A stretch of DNA of 64,000 nt from RGIG8124 sp045130665. Its GTDB lineage: Bacteria > Bacillota > Clostridia > Christensenellales > CAG-917. A program made the translations under genes and the position numbers. The stretch is taken from positions 648,625 through 712,624 of the forward strand of contig JBGUQC010000004.1 of the NCBI GenBank assembly GCA_045130665.1, written 5' to 3'. Numbering within the stretch: position 1 is the first letter of the stretch; each line of letters opens with the position of its first letter. The notes beneath the pieces were generated by a model. The model was given only the letters and a program-made list of their open reading frames with translations. It was not told where the DNA came from and searched no databases. Shown in pieces: positions 27,225 through 35,415 of the stretch.

Positions 27225-27249
27225 GATTTCCTCCTTTTGTTAGTGTGTT

Positions 27250-27320
27250 TTCCCGTTGTCAAAACGGTTGTCGGGTATCCCGAAACCGTAAATCCTTTTG
27301 CGGTGAAACTGCAAAAGCTT
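27250..27320. other. Candidate origin of transfer (oriT)
   Basis: Between the relaxase and the DUF6291 gene lie three inverted repeats: CCGTT/AACGG (27253-27267); ACGGTT-GT-CGGG-TAT-CCCG-A-AACCGT (27264-27289), a ten-pair stem; and CTTTTGC/GCAAAAG (27295-27317). Such nested hairpins beside a relaxase gene are the usual look of oriT. The first two hairpins overlap and could be alternative structures. The nick site cannot be assigned. Confidence 0.6.
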
Positions 27321-27380
27321 AGCCTGCTTACTTTTTCCTCTTTTTTGCTTCACTTTTGCTTGCAACTTTGCTTTCACGTT

Positions 27381-28085
27381 TTAACCGATAATTTCTTTGT
27401 AATGCGTCAGGATCTGATACAGGCTCTTGCAATCCGCGTACGCCGTATGTGGCAATACGTAATCCAACATCCACCAGTCAACGTCCGCCGTCAGGTGTAT
27501 ACTTGACTTGTATATATCGTTCCTTATTTGCGGGTGACGTTGCAAAAATCCGTCCATATCAAGCCGCCCTTGTCGTTCGTCGCTTACTTCTCTGACTTGA
27601 TCGGCGGTAACGGGGATACGCTCGGTTCTGCCGCCTTTACTGCCAACTCTGCGCCGGACTTTCGATAGGTCTAACTTCCGCTTTGCGAGCGCAAAGAACC
27701 CGTCGAGCGGCGGTTTCAACGTAGGCGTTTTGTCCTCGAACATATACCCGCAGATGGCTTTGACGTACTGTCCGCTTTGCTTGTCGTCAAGTAAGGTAAG
27801 CGCGTCGTAAAAGTTCTCTTGAAAGGTAAAGTGTTTCATCCGTCTATTCAGTCCCGCGCTCTGCTTGCCGCACTTCACGGCGTCTTTGCTCTCTTCCAAT
27901 ACGTCCACGAGATTGTCCCAATAGAAACGCTCTTTGCCGTCCGTGATTTCAGTCACAGGCTCATCGGTGAACATGAAGGCGCACATCCGCTTTGCCATTC
28001 GTCCCGCTTCTTCGTCTGTTAAGCCGTTCAGTATCTCGGCGTAAAAGTCGTAGAAGGGGAATTGATTGATTTGTCTTTCTTCCAT
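27381..28085 (-). CDS. DUF6291-type protein with two repeats
   Basis: The 234-residue protein carries two copies of a module of about 75 residues (compare FYDFYAEILNGLTDEEAGRM with FYDALTLLDDKQSGQYVKAI; both run on to AFMF or GYMF and an acidic P-rich loop). This is the DUF6291 pattern found in phage and integrative elements, often near replication or transfer genes. The C-terminus is basic. AGGAGGAAGT precedes the ATG. It is probably transcribed with the sigma-like gene upstream or with the relaxase downstream. The function is unknown. Confidence 0.6.
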   Translation of the reverse strand: MEERQINQFPFYDFYAEILNGLTDEEAGRMAKRMCAFMFTDEPVTEITDGKERFYWDNLVDVLEESKDAVKCGKQSAGLNRRMKHFTFQENFYDALTLLDDKQSGQYVKAICGYMFEDKTPTLKPPLDGFFALAKRKLDLSKVRRRVGSKGGRTERIPVTADQVREVSDERQGRLDMDGFLQRHPQIRNDIYKSSIHLTADVDWWMLDYVLPHTAYADCKSLYQILTHYKEIIG

Positions 28086-28441
28086 TTACTTCCTCCTTAT
28101 TTGTGTTTTTGTTTGCCGCCGTTTAACGACCGTCGGCACGTCATTCAGTTGTGCATACGCATCACCTCCCGTTTGATTGATTCGCCCACAAAAGGGCATA
28201 AAAAAGCCGCCGATATGTCCTACCGCCGACTTTGATATTTGTTGTTCAGTTGTGGTTGTCGCTTTCTTTATTACGTCATCAATTACATCTCCTTGTCAGA
28301 TTCATAGCATACGAAAACGGAAGTCTTGTGCAGACTCCCGCCTTTGTTGCGTTATTCAGTTTGTCGAGCGAAACGTTTATTCCCCTCTATAATATAGCCA
28401 GGAGAGCGTTGAAAAATCGTACCCCCTGTTAAAAATTCCGA
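28086..28441. other. Non-coding spacer upstream of the mobilization genes
   Basis: No long reading frame is supported here. On the minus strand there are several very short frames, including one right after AAGGAGATG (28282-28290) and one of 15 codons at 28097-28144. An imperfect hairpin is GGAAGTCT/AGACTCCC near 28320-28338. The bases TTCAGTT(G)TG occur three times (28144, 28245, 28355). An AT-rich TATATTATAG box at 28388-28397 could be a -10. It looks like a regulatory leader, but nothing is firmly identified. Confidence 0.4.
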
Positions 28442-29026
28442 TTATTTGCCGAAAAGTACCTTTAATAAACGCAGTTGTGCTAATTCTTCTTCAGTTTGTT
28501 TTAAGGCGCGCTCGCGCTCTCTCTTACGCTTTCGCGCTTCCTTTCTCTTCTGCCGTTTCTTCCCTTTCTTGGCTTCGATGGCTTGCAAACGGAGTTTTTC
28601 GAGGTTCTCTTCCGCTTTCAGAATGAGTTTGCGGACGGCGCCTTCCGTCACGCCCATCTCTTTGGCAATATCGACTTTCTTCATTTCAAGATACTTGAAC
28701 TTGAAGTAAGCTTGCGCCTGCCGCGCCGTGAGCCGCGACTCCAACCATTTCTGTTTCCGCTCCAGTCGCTCGTCTTCCATCTGAGCCAATTCTTCTTCGA
28801 GTTCTTCTTCTTCGCGTTTCTCCCACACGGTCTCAATATCCGAATTAGGATCGGCGAACTCAAAACCCGCTTCTTCGAGCATATCCAAAGAAACGTGCCG
28901 CCGCGTTTCTTTCCGGTTCACTTTCTGCTCGTATTTCTCAAGCTCGTAGAACACTTCCGCGACTTCGTCCGTTACTTCCAATTCTTCTTTATGCCCATCG
29001 GCAAAGGTGTATAAAATCGTTTTCAT
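28442..29026 (-). CDS. Sigma-70-like helix-turn-helix regulator
   Basis: The 194-residue protein has a sigma region-4-like helix-turn-helix in LTARQAQAYFKFKYLEMKKV followed by DIAKEMGVTEGAVRKLI, near residues 99-140. The N-terminus (YTFADGHKEELEVTDEVAE) matches sigma-like proteins of Firmicute mobile elements, and the tail is a long basic coiled coil. No region 2 is visible, so it is not a full sigma factor; it may regulate the element's own transfer genes. It lies at the border between the mobilization module and the cargo. Confidence 0.7.
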   Translation of the reverse strand: MKTILYTFADGHKEELEVTDEVAEVFYELEKYEQKVNRKETRRHVSLDMLEEAGFEFADPNSDIETVWEKREEEELEEELAQMEDERLERKQKWLESRLTARQAQAYFKFKYLEMKKVDIAKEMGVTEGAVRKLILKAEENLEKLRLQAIEAKKGKKRQKRKEARKRKRERERALKQTEEELAQLRLLKVLFGK

Positions 29027-29042
29027 TTTATCGATTATTCAG

Positions 29043-31373
29043 CTATTTTATCATTATAATTGCGCCAGTATATGTATCTATTTTGTATTTAATTTCTATA
29101 TTTAAGATGACATACTCTTTATGTAATGCTCTTGCAACATCTTCCCTTGACATAAAAATGCTTTTATAGACATATTGACCATCAGGACGTTTATACTTTT
29201 CAACTTCTTGTTCTAGATTTTCTCCGTCCAAATCATCGGCCTCAAACTTTACGATGTTACAATTAAAAGAGAATCCATCTTTTAAAATGAATACCGGCTT
29301 AAAGAAAATGTGGCTCTTAATCTTTTCTGCTTTTTCCATTTTCTTTTGATAAGATTGTTTTATCTCCTCATCTTTAATAGCATACCAATGACGAATAGCT
29401 CCGCCATTAACGTACTGAATGTTCTTTGTCAGTAGATCTTTTGCATGTTCATCAAAAAGGTTTTCTCTTTCTATAATTTCTACATAATCATTTTCAATTT
29501 TAGTCCCTATTTCATGCAGAATTCCCCGAACGAATGAATCAATGATAACTTCGTCAAAATTGATCGCATCTGATGCTCTTTCGCACAAAACGGAAAGATA
29601 TCTTGATTGTTCGTTTTTAATGTCTATAGCTTTATTAAAGCCCCATTCTTCCTCAACTTTACTTTCTATAGCAGGACCATATTTGTTTTCTATATCCCTA
29701 TTGCTGACTTTAGATGCTTGTTTAATCGTTTCCTCCAACTCATCCTTTTTCAACTCATCTAAATACGATTTAAAAGTATGTTCTCTTTCTTCCAAATTAA
29801 TAAAAGCATCAAATACCGTTTGGTCTAATGAATAAAAGCCTACCATTTTTATCATTTTTTCAGAAGGGTGAAAACTCATGCCATCAAAGCACTGTTTTTC
29901 AAACTCTTTTAGGTGAAAACTTATTTTCTCAAACAAACTCTTGTAATCATAATCATATATCTTCTCACTCAAAAACAGAGTTGTCAAGAACCAATCTGAA
30001 GCAAAATTCTCATCCAAAACAACGCTGTGCATAAATCCACTATAAAGCATAAATTCTAAAATAGAACTGTTTTCATTGAAAATTGTCATAAAGTCATTAT
30101 AATTAGCGGCACAATTTTGCACATAGAACTTGAACATATTATTCCAAGAAACTATCGCTGTATTATCGGTAACCCCTGAATAAGCCATGAAGTCCTTAAT
30201 ATGCTCTTTTACAGTCTCAGTGGTATCTATCTCGCATTCTGCCAAATAGTATAAATACATACTTATAAGAGCAAACATTGTGGTTGATAACGAATCACTC
30301 CCTAGCATAAAATAGTTGACTGAATAATGCTTCCTAATTGTTTCCAGCAGATAAAAATCATTATATTTGATAGTAGTAGACAGGATTGATAGAATAACAG
30401 CTTCCGTAAAACAATCTTTTGTGCTTAAAGTCTCCTCATGTTTATTATAAAAAGACAATAAACCAGCAATAAATTCGGCTGTTTTTTCTCGAGATTGCGT
30501 ATTCATCAACAATCTATAGATTGTCCTAGAAACATAATGTTTGCAGTTTGTTATTTCATCACCAATTATTGTGTAGATGTCAAAGTTCCACCACAGAATA
30601 TCCGAAACCGAATCGGTTAAAGCACGAGCAACCGTCTTAAATTCCTTATGATCGTTTATTGTATCAAGATCGAATGATGTTTTTTGTAGGTAATCTAAAA
30701 GAGAATACAATACCTTTTTGTTATATTCGGGATAATCATCCTCTTTTAGCGCATCATATACAACACTAATATTCTTATCTTTTAACTGAAAAGAAACAGC
30801 TTTGTCAAAATCTATAGACAAAGGATCTGTTGCCTTTAAGGGAACGATGAATCTATTTTTGATGATTTTTTGCATGGCTTTTTCACTTGCCATCATATAT
30901 GGAATTTCCATATACAAAATATAAATACAAAAAATAAAAATCGCCAATGTAATACCCATGCACAATACCATTTGAGAGCATAAGTAAAAAATGACATCCA
31001 AGAATAATGTGCTAAACGATATTATAGCACAAGCCCTCAGTGAGAAATGCTTGTCTACACGCATAGAGTATAGTTTACTTACTGTAATTCCGAATTGCTC
31101 ATTATGTTGCAAAGAAACAGAAATACCCAAGATCGATACTATACAACAGACTATAGCCGCTATAACTTGACAAGAAATGCCTATTGCATTAACAATAGAT
31201 TCGCAACCATTCAACCAACGAAAGTGTTGCTCTATTATATCTAACACTATTGAAACAACGAGCAATATAACTGTAATTGAAATAATGAAATAGAATGAAC
31301 CATTCTTTATTGCAGGAAACAACAGTTCGCTGCCTTTATTGTTTGAGTTTTTCTTTTCTTCCGTATCTCCCAT
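29043..31373 (-). CDS. Four-helix membrane protein of unknown function, third gene of the restriction-like operon
   Basis: The 776-residue protein has four membrane segments at about residues 25-48, 58-84, 105-125 and 128-155, then some 600 residues of mainly helical, probably cytosolic sequence. No enzyme motif is seen. The ATG at 31373 lies 4 bases after the stop of the helicase-methylase gene, with GGAG in the end of that gene, so the two are likely co-translated. Base composition is much more AT-rich than the two upstream genes, so it may have joined the operon separately. A membrane effector triggered by the upstream sensor is possible but is inference only. Confidence 0.6.
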   Translation of the reverse strand: MGDTEEKKNSNNKGSELLFPAIKNGSFYFIISITVILLVVSIVLDIIEQHFRWLNGCESIVNAIGISCQVIAAIVCCIVSILGISVSLQHNEQFGITVSKLYSMRVDKHFSLRACAIISFSTLFLDVIFYLCSQMVLCMGITLAIFIFCIYILYMEIPYMMASEKAMQKIIKNRFIVPLKATDPLSIDFDKAVSFQLKDKNISVVYDALKEDDYPEYNKKVLYSLLDYLQKTSFDLDTINDHKEFKTVARALTDSVSDILWWNFDIYTIIGDEITNCKHYVSRTIYRLLMNTQSREKTAEFIAGLLSFYNKHEETLSTKDCFTEAVILSILSTTIKYNDFYLLETIRKHYSVNYFMLGSDSLSTTMFALISMYLYYLAECEIDTTETVKEHIKDFMAYSGVTDNTAIVSWNNMFKFYVQNCAANYNDFMTIFNENSSILEFMLYSGFMHSVVLDENFASDWFLTTLFLSEKIYDYDYKSLFEKISFHLKEFEKQCFDGMSFHPSEKMIKMVGFYSLDQTVFDAFINLEEREHTFKSYLDELKKDELEETIKQASKVSNRDIENKYGPAIESKVEEEWGFNKAIDIKNEQSRYLSVLCERASDAINFDEVIIDSFVRGILHEIGTKIENDYVEIIERENLFDEHAKDLLTKNIQYVNGGAIRHWYAIKDEEIKQSYQKKMEKAEKIKSHIFFKPVFILKDGFSFNCNIVKFEADDLDGENLEQEVEKYKRPDGQYVYKSIFMSREDVARALHKEYVILNIEIKYKIDTYTGAIIMIK

Positions 31374-31377
31374 ATAT

Positions 31378-34300
31378 TTACTCCATAGGTTTGATCATCG
31401 CCTCGATGAAAGCGATTTCGGATTCATCGAGGTTGTATATAGCGTATAATTGCTTGTCGATCTCGGGAACAGACTTCGACCAATCAATATCGGACTTGGC
31501 GGTAAAGTCTTGCATGGGAACAAACTTCCAGACTTTTTTTGTATTGTCTTGGGTGACTTTTAATATGCCCAACAATGTCCTTGCAAATTTCGACTTAATA
31601 TATTTCAAAACAGCTTCGGCTTCTGATTTCGAAGATGTTTCTCCCGCAGAAATATAGGTTTCGGTATAGCCGATCAACGGCGAGCCGATCAACGGCGTAG
31701 ATAACACTTCTCCAATTGCGCCCGATCCATTTGCTTTAGGAAACATAACTTTATACTTGTATAGATTATCTATTGGCGCCAAGTAGTCTTTCCTAAACCA
31801 CCTATACACTCTATTGCTCCCAATATTCCCAAGCAATTGAATGTAGTCTTTACCATCATTAGGCTTATCCACTGTAAACAAAGCCGGCATACGCTCAAAT
31901 GCACTGGTTGAGATTCTTCTATCGGATGTTTTCTTCATCTCTTCAGGATGTTCTTCGTAAACTAAATCAGAAAACCTATATTGACCTCTGTTCAAAATAG
32001 TATCCGCGAAACTCTCGGTTGTTATAGCCCAAACTTTATTCTTGATGCTGTTTAACTCTTCATAGGAACAATACATTCCTATTGCGCCAAAGTTTGTCTT
32101 TGAATCTCTGTATGTAATTGCCACGCCACCCTTGATATCTACGTTGGGAAATACCTCGGAACTATCAGAAGTATAATACAAAACTTTGAAGTGTTCGTCC
32201 GAAAGAACTTTTTCATTCCAACTTGAAGGCGTTGCACCGGCATTGAATAAGAAACGAGCAGGCGTTATAAAACTAACTTTTTCTGACAACCTAAACGCAA
32301 CATCCATGAACAGGTGATATATCGGTTTATCATTAACCGAACTTGCAACCGCTTCTTGATACGGCGGGTTTCCTACTACTGCGTCGAATTTCATTTCTGC
32401 TACTCCTTTATTCCAATAACTGCCTCTCGTGACTTTTGCGCGGAATTGTTCCGGTTTCTCTTTTAGTTGGTTGATTAAGTCCTCAAAATAGTGGGCGTTT
32501 GCCTTTGTGCCGGAATATCCACAAAGGGTACGAATGGTGATATATTTTGCCATTTCCGTCTTGCAAATAACGAAGACGTTTTCTTTTACGGTCAAGTTCC
32601 ATAGTTCGCGTTGTTTTTCGAGCGTCAATTCCTCTTGGCACTCCTCGCAACGCTTACGGTATATGCTGTAGGTGACGTACAACGGATACAAGCCTGTTTT
32701 GGAATTGATCTCCAATATCCGCGCGGAGGTATTGGCGAGCGTATCCGACGTCACTTTGCCGCGATCGACAAAACGAGGTTCTTCTATCGTTTCCTCGTGG
32801 TTTTCGTCGTAGAAATCATACCCGCCCAAACAATCGCTAATGTGCATATTGACGACGCGCCACGGCGTAAGCACCGTTTCTTTGTCGGGATTCTTGAAAG
32901 TAGCAAACAAAGCGGATATCTTTTGCACTCTTTCGGTGGGAGAGAGTAAGTCGGCGGCTTTTGCCAATTGACGGATACGACGACCGGCGGCAATGAAGAT
33001 ATCGGCGTCATAATATTTTGCAAACTTTTTGAAAAGTTCTTTGGTGACGCCTTGCCCCTTGTTCTCCTTATCCTTCGACTCGTTCTTGGGCATAAACTCT
33101 TTCCAAGATGCGTCGTCGATCAGATCGGTGAAGTTGTCGATGGTAATATCCTTATCAATAGGAATGTTCGCGCCGTAAATCAAAAGCGGTATGCGTACGG
33201 ATATGCCGCGCAAAATGGAAATGGCTTTTTGTTTATTATCTTGTTTCTTCTTTTTCTCCTCAAGGAAAGCGATCTCTTCGGGTGTGCGCTCTTTTTTCGG
33301 TTTACGCTCGATTCGTTCCAACTCCTCGTATTCTTCATCGGTAAACCCTTGATTGTTGACGTCAACGGTTTCCACTTTTTTGGATTGTTTACTTGCGCCG
33401 ATGATCTTTTTCAAGTCTTCAAAGTCTTTGAGTTCCAGTCCATCCAACTTCATCAGGTTGTCGTTGTAAATATGGATATCGTCGAAGCCGTTGCGGACAA
33501 CCCTATCGGTATAGACGCGCTTGAGTTGTTGCAACAATCCGTCCACGTTATAGGGGAGCATATTGGAGCCTTCCACTGCAATAACGGGGCAGAAGTTGAG
33601 GAACTCGCCCATGATCACTTTATCACTGGATGTATCGCCGGCTCGTGTGGAAAGCCGTCCGGCTTCGGCAACGACTTTCAATGTCCTATCCGGCGCAAAG
33701 TCAAAGACATAGCATTCTTCTTTGATCTTACCGTTGATATTGGCGGGCGACTGCACACGGAAAATGGTCTGCATATAACTGGATGCAGACGTTGAAAACG
33801 TACCCGCAAGCATAAAGACCGCCGTCCATTCGGGAACGGTCACACCTGTAGTCAATCGACCACAAGAAAGAGTGATCGAATACGTTTCGGCGGGATTATC
33901 TCCGAAGGCGTCCTGCACCTTCTTCAACGCTTCGGCAGACTTTTCTTCCTCGTCGCCGCTTCCCGCGACGTTTGCGATATTAAAGTGTTTGAAAACAGGG
34001 TGCTGTTTGAGAAGCGCCGACAAAGCGCGGGCTTCTTTTACGCCCGGAACCATCCACAAAGAGTGACGGAAATAATTGCGATACTCTTCGGTAGAGTACG
34101 GGTAGTTGCTGTTTTCATCCGTCTTGCAAAGGAGATTGAGAAAACTCTCCACGTCGGCTTTGTGTACAAAGTCGCCGACTTTTGCATTCGACGGAATCGC
34201 TTTGAAGTCCTTCTCGGGTTTTCCCGTCCAAGTGCGGAAGAACTCGTGGAAGTTGAAAGCGGAGTCCTCGGCGTCAATATATCCGGGGATCAATTTATCA

Positions 34301-35415
34301 AGATTATAGGTGAAGATTTGCAGTTTGGGCAACGTCGCATAAGGATTACTGTCGCCAAAGTGATATTTGTCCCACTCGGCTTTCGCTTTCTGCTCCATCA
34401 CATAATCCCACGTATAAATCTCTTGCTCGCTGAACTTGCTGACGATATTGAAGGGCGTACCCGACAATTCAAGAAGTTTCGGCTTCTTGGGGTGGTCGTT
34501 CAAAAGTTCTATAACCGTTTGACCGAGTTTCGTTTGCGTCCCTTCGTGCGCCTCGTCAATGATGACGAAATCCCATTCAATCAAAAACTCCAGTATGTTT
34601 TTATCGAATTTGCCGCCGACCGCTTCACTACCACGCAAATCTTGTATGGAAGCGAAATAAACGAACTTATTGTCGTCCTTTTCTATGAGTTTTTCAATTG
34701 TTTCGCCCTGCGTTTTCGAGCCGAATTGATAATCGGTATCGTAAAAGATCTTTTCAAAATCCTCGAACCAACCTTTACTGACAACGGGGCGGTGGGTAAT
34801 AATGATCGTCTTTTGGAAGCCGCATTCCTTGGCGACTTGCAAGGCGGTCAAAGTTTTGCCGAAACGCATTTTTGCGTTCCAAAGCATATGGTCGTTGGTC
34901 TTAAATCTTGCGACCGTTTCTTTAATTGCTTTCTTTTGTTCGGGACGGAACAAAATAGGCGTTCTTCCTGTGGACACTTCCGTTGCCGTTAAAGATTTTC
35001 GACCTTCTTTAACTGCTTTGATCGCATTCTTTGCCGTTTCCAAATCAACGGGGAACCATTCGACGCCTTTCTTTTCATCCTTAAACTCATGGCGCGTAAT
35101 GCCTGAGCGGATCAACACGGAATGAACCGCTTTATCAGAGAAAGAACGTAGTTTCTTTTTGCCATTGACCATTTCTTCGCGCACGGCAAGTTCCGTATAC
35201 AGCAAATCGTAGGAGATCGCCGCCGTTTGCGTGTATTGGTCAATACGTTTCTTGGCGGCAACGTTTAATTCTCTGCAATTCGGGAAAAGCAAGTTGGGCG
35301 TTTTGTCCGAGCGTAAAGTGGCTTCGCCGATTTTCAGCAAGCCTTTATGTTCTTTGTCGTTTATGCCGAAGACATAAATCAACGTATATGTAAAGGTTGA
35401 CGTAAACTGACTCAT
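31378..35415 (-). CDS. GIY-YIG nuclease / SF2 helicase / N6-adenine methylase fusion (restriction-like)
   Basis: This 1345-residue protein joins several modules. Residues about 10-60 are GIY-YIG-like (YTLIYVFG..GLLKIGEATLR). Residues about 165-560 are an SF2 helicase with Walker A MRFGKT (Lys187), DEAH at 287-290 and late motifs (SCGRLTTGVTVPEW, QTIFRVQSP). A charged linker leads to a methylase with motif X-like VLTPWRVVNMH, motif I-like ILEINSKTGLYPLY and catalytic NPPY at 1016-1019. The last 300 residues, probably target recognition, are AT-richer. Its start overlaps the upstream gene by 4 bases (ATGA). It resembles Eco57I-type restriction-modification proteins joined to a translocase; exact activity is unknown. 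Confidence 0.85.
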   Translation of the reverse strand: MSQFTSTFTYTLIYVFGINDKEHKGLLKIGEATLRSDKTPNLLFPNCRELNVAAKKRIDQYTQTAAISYDLLYTELAVREEMVNGKKKLRSFSDKAVHSVLIRSGITRHEFKDEKKGVEWFPVDLETAKNAIKAVKEGRKSLTATEVSTGRTPILFRPEQKKAIKETVARFKTNDHMLWNAKMRFGKTLTALQVAKECGFQKTIIITHRPVVSKGWFEDFEKIFYDTDYQFGSKTQGETIEKLIEKDDNKFVYFASIQDLRGSEAVGGKFDKNILEFLIEWDFVIIDEAHEGTQTKLGQTVIELLNDHPKKPKLLELSGTPFNIVSKFSEQEIYTWDYVMEQKAKAEWDKYHFGDSNPYATLPKLQIFTYNLDKLIPGYIDAEDSAFNFHEFFRTWTGKPEKDFKAIPSNAKVGDFVHKADVESFLNLLCKTDENSNYPYSTEEYRNYFRHSLWMVPGVKEARALSALLKQHPVFKHFNIANVAGSGDEEEKSAEALKKVQDAFGDNPAETYSITLSCGRLTTGVTVPEWTAVFMLAGTFSTSASSYMQTIFRVQSPANINGKIKEECYVFDFAPDRTLKVVAEAGRLSTRAGDTSSDKVIMGEFLNFCPVIAVEGSNMLPYNVDGLLQQLKRVYTDRVVRNGFDDIHIYNDNLMKLDGLELKDFEDLKKIIGASKQSKKVETVDVNNQGFTDEEYEELERIERKPKKERTPEEIAFLEEKKKKQDNKQKAISILRGISVRIPLLIYGANIPIDKDITIDNFTDLIDDASWKEFMPKNESKDKENKGQGVTKELFKKFAKYYDADIFIAAGRRIRQLAKAADLLSPTERVQKISALFATFKNPDKETVLTPWRVVNMHISDCLGGYDFYDENHEETIEEPRFVDRGKVTSDTLANTSARILEINSKTGLYPLYVTYSIYRKRCEECQEELTLEKQRELWNLTVKENVFVICKTEMAKYITIRTLCGYSGTKANAHYFEDLINQLKEKPEQFRAKVTRGSYWNKGVAEMKFDAVVGNPPYQEAVASSVNDKPIYHLFMDVAFRLSEKVSFITPARFLFNAGATPSSWNEKVLSDEHFKVLYYTSDSSEVFPNVDIKGGVAITYRDSKTNFGAIGMYCSYEELNSIKNKVWAITTESFADTILNRGQYRFSDLVYEEHPEEMKKTSDRRISTSAFERMPALFTVDKPNDGKDYIQLLGNIGSNRVYRWFRKDYLAPIDNLYKYKVMFPKANGSGAIGEVLSTPLIGSPLIGYTETYISAGETSSKSEAEAVLKYIKSKFARTLLGILKVTQDNTKKVWKFVPMQDFTAKSDIDWSKSVPEIDKQLYAIYNLDESEIAFIEAMIKPME

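Noticed and set aside
28202..28236. Possible terminator around GCCGCCGA and ACCGCCGA
   Set aside because: The two CCGCCGA copies are direct, not inverted, so they cannot pair to a stem.
32968..33795. A 275-codon plus-strand frame
   Set aside because: Same reason: antisense shadow of the helicase-methylase gene, with low-complexity hydrophobic translation.
33985..34992. A 335-codon open frame on the plus strand opposite the helicase gene
   Set aside because: It lies wholly inside the minus-strand gene with intact helicase motifs; GC-rich sequence leaves long empty frames on the other strand, and no ribosome site or family motif is seen.
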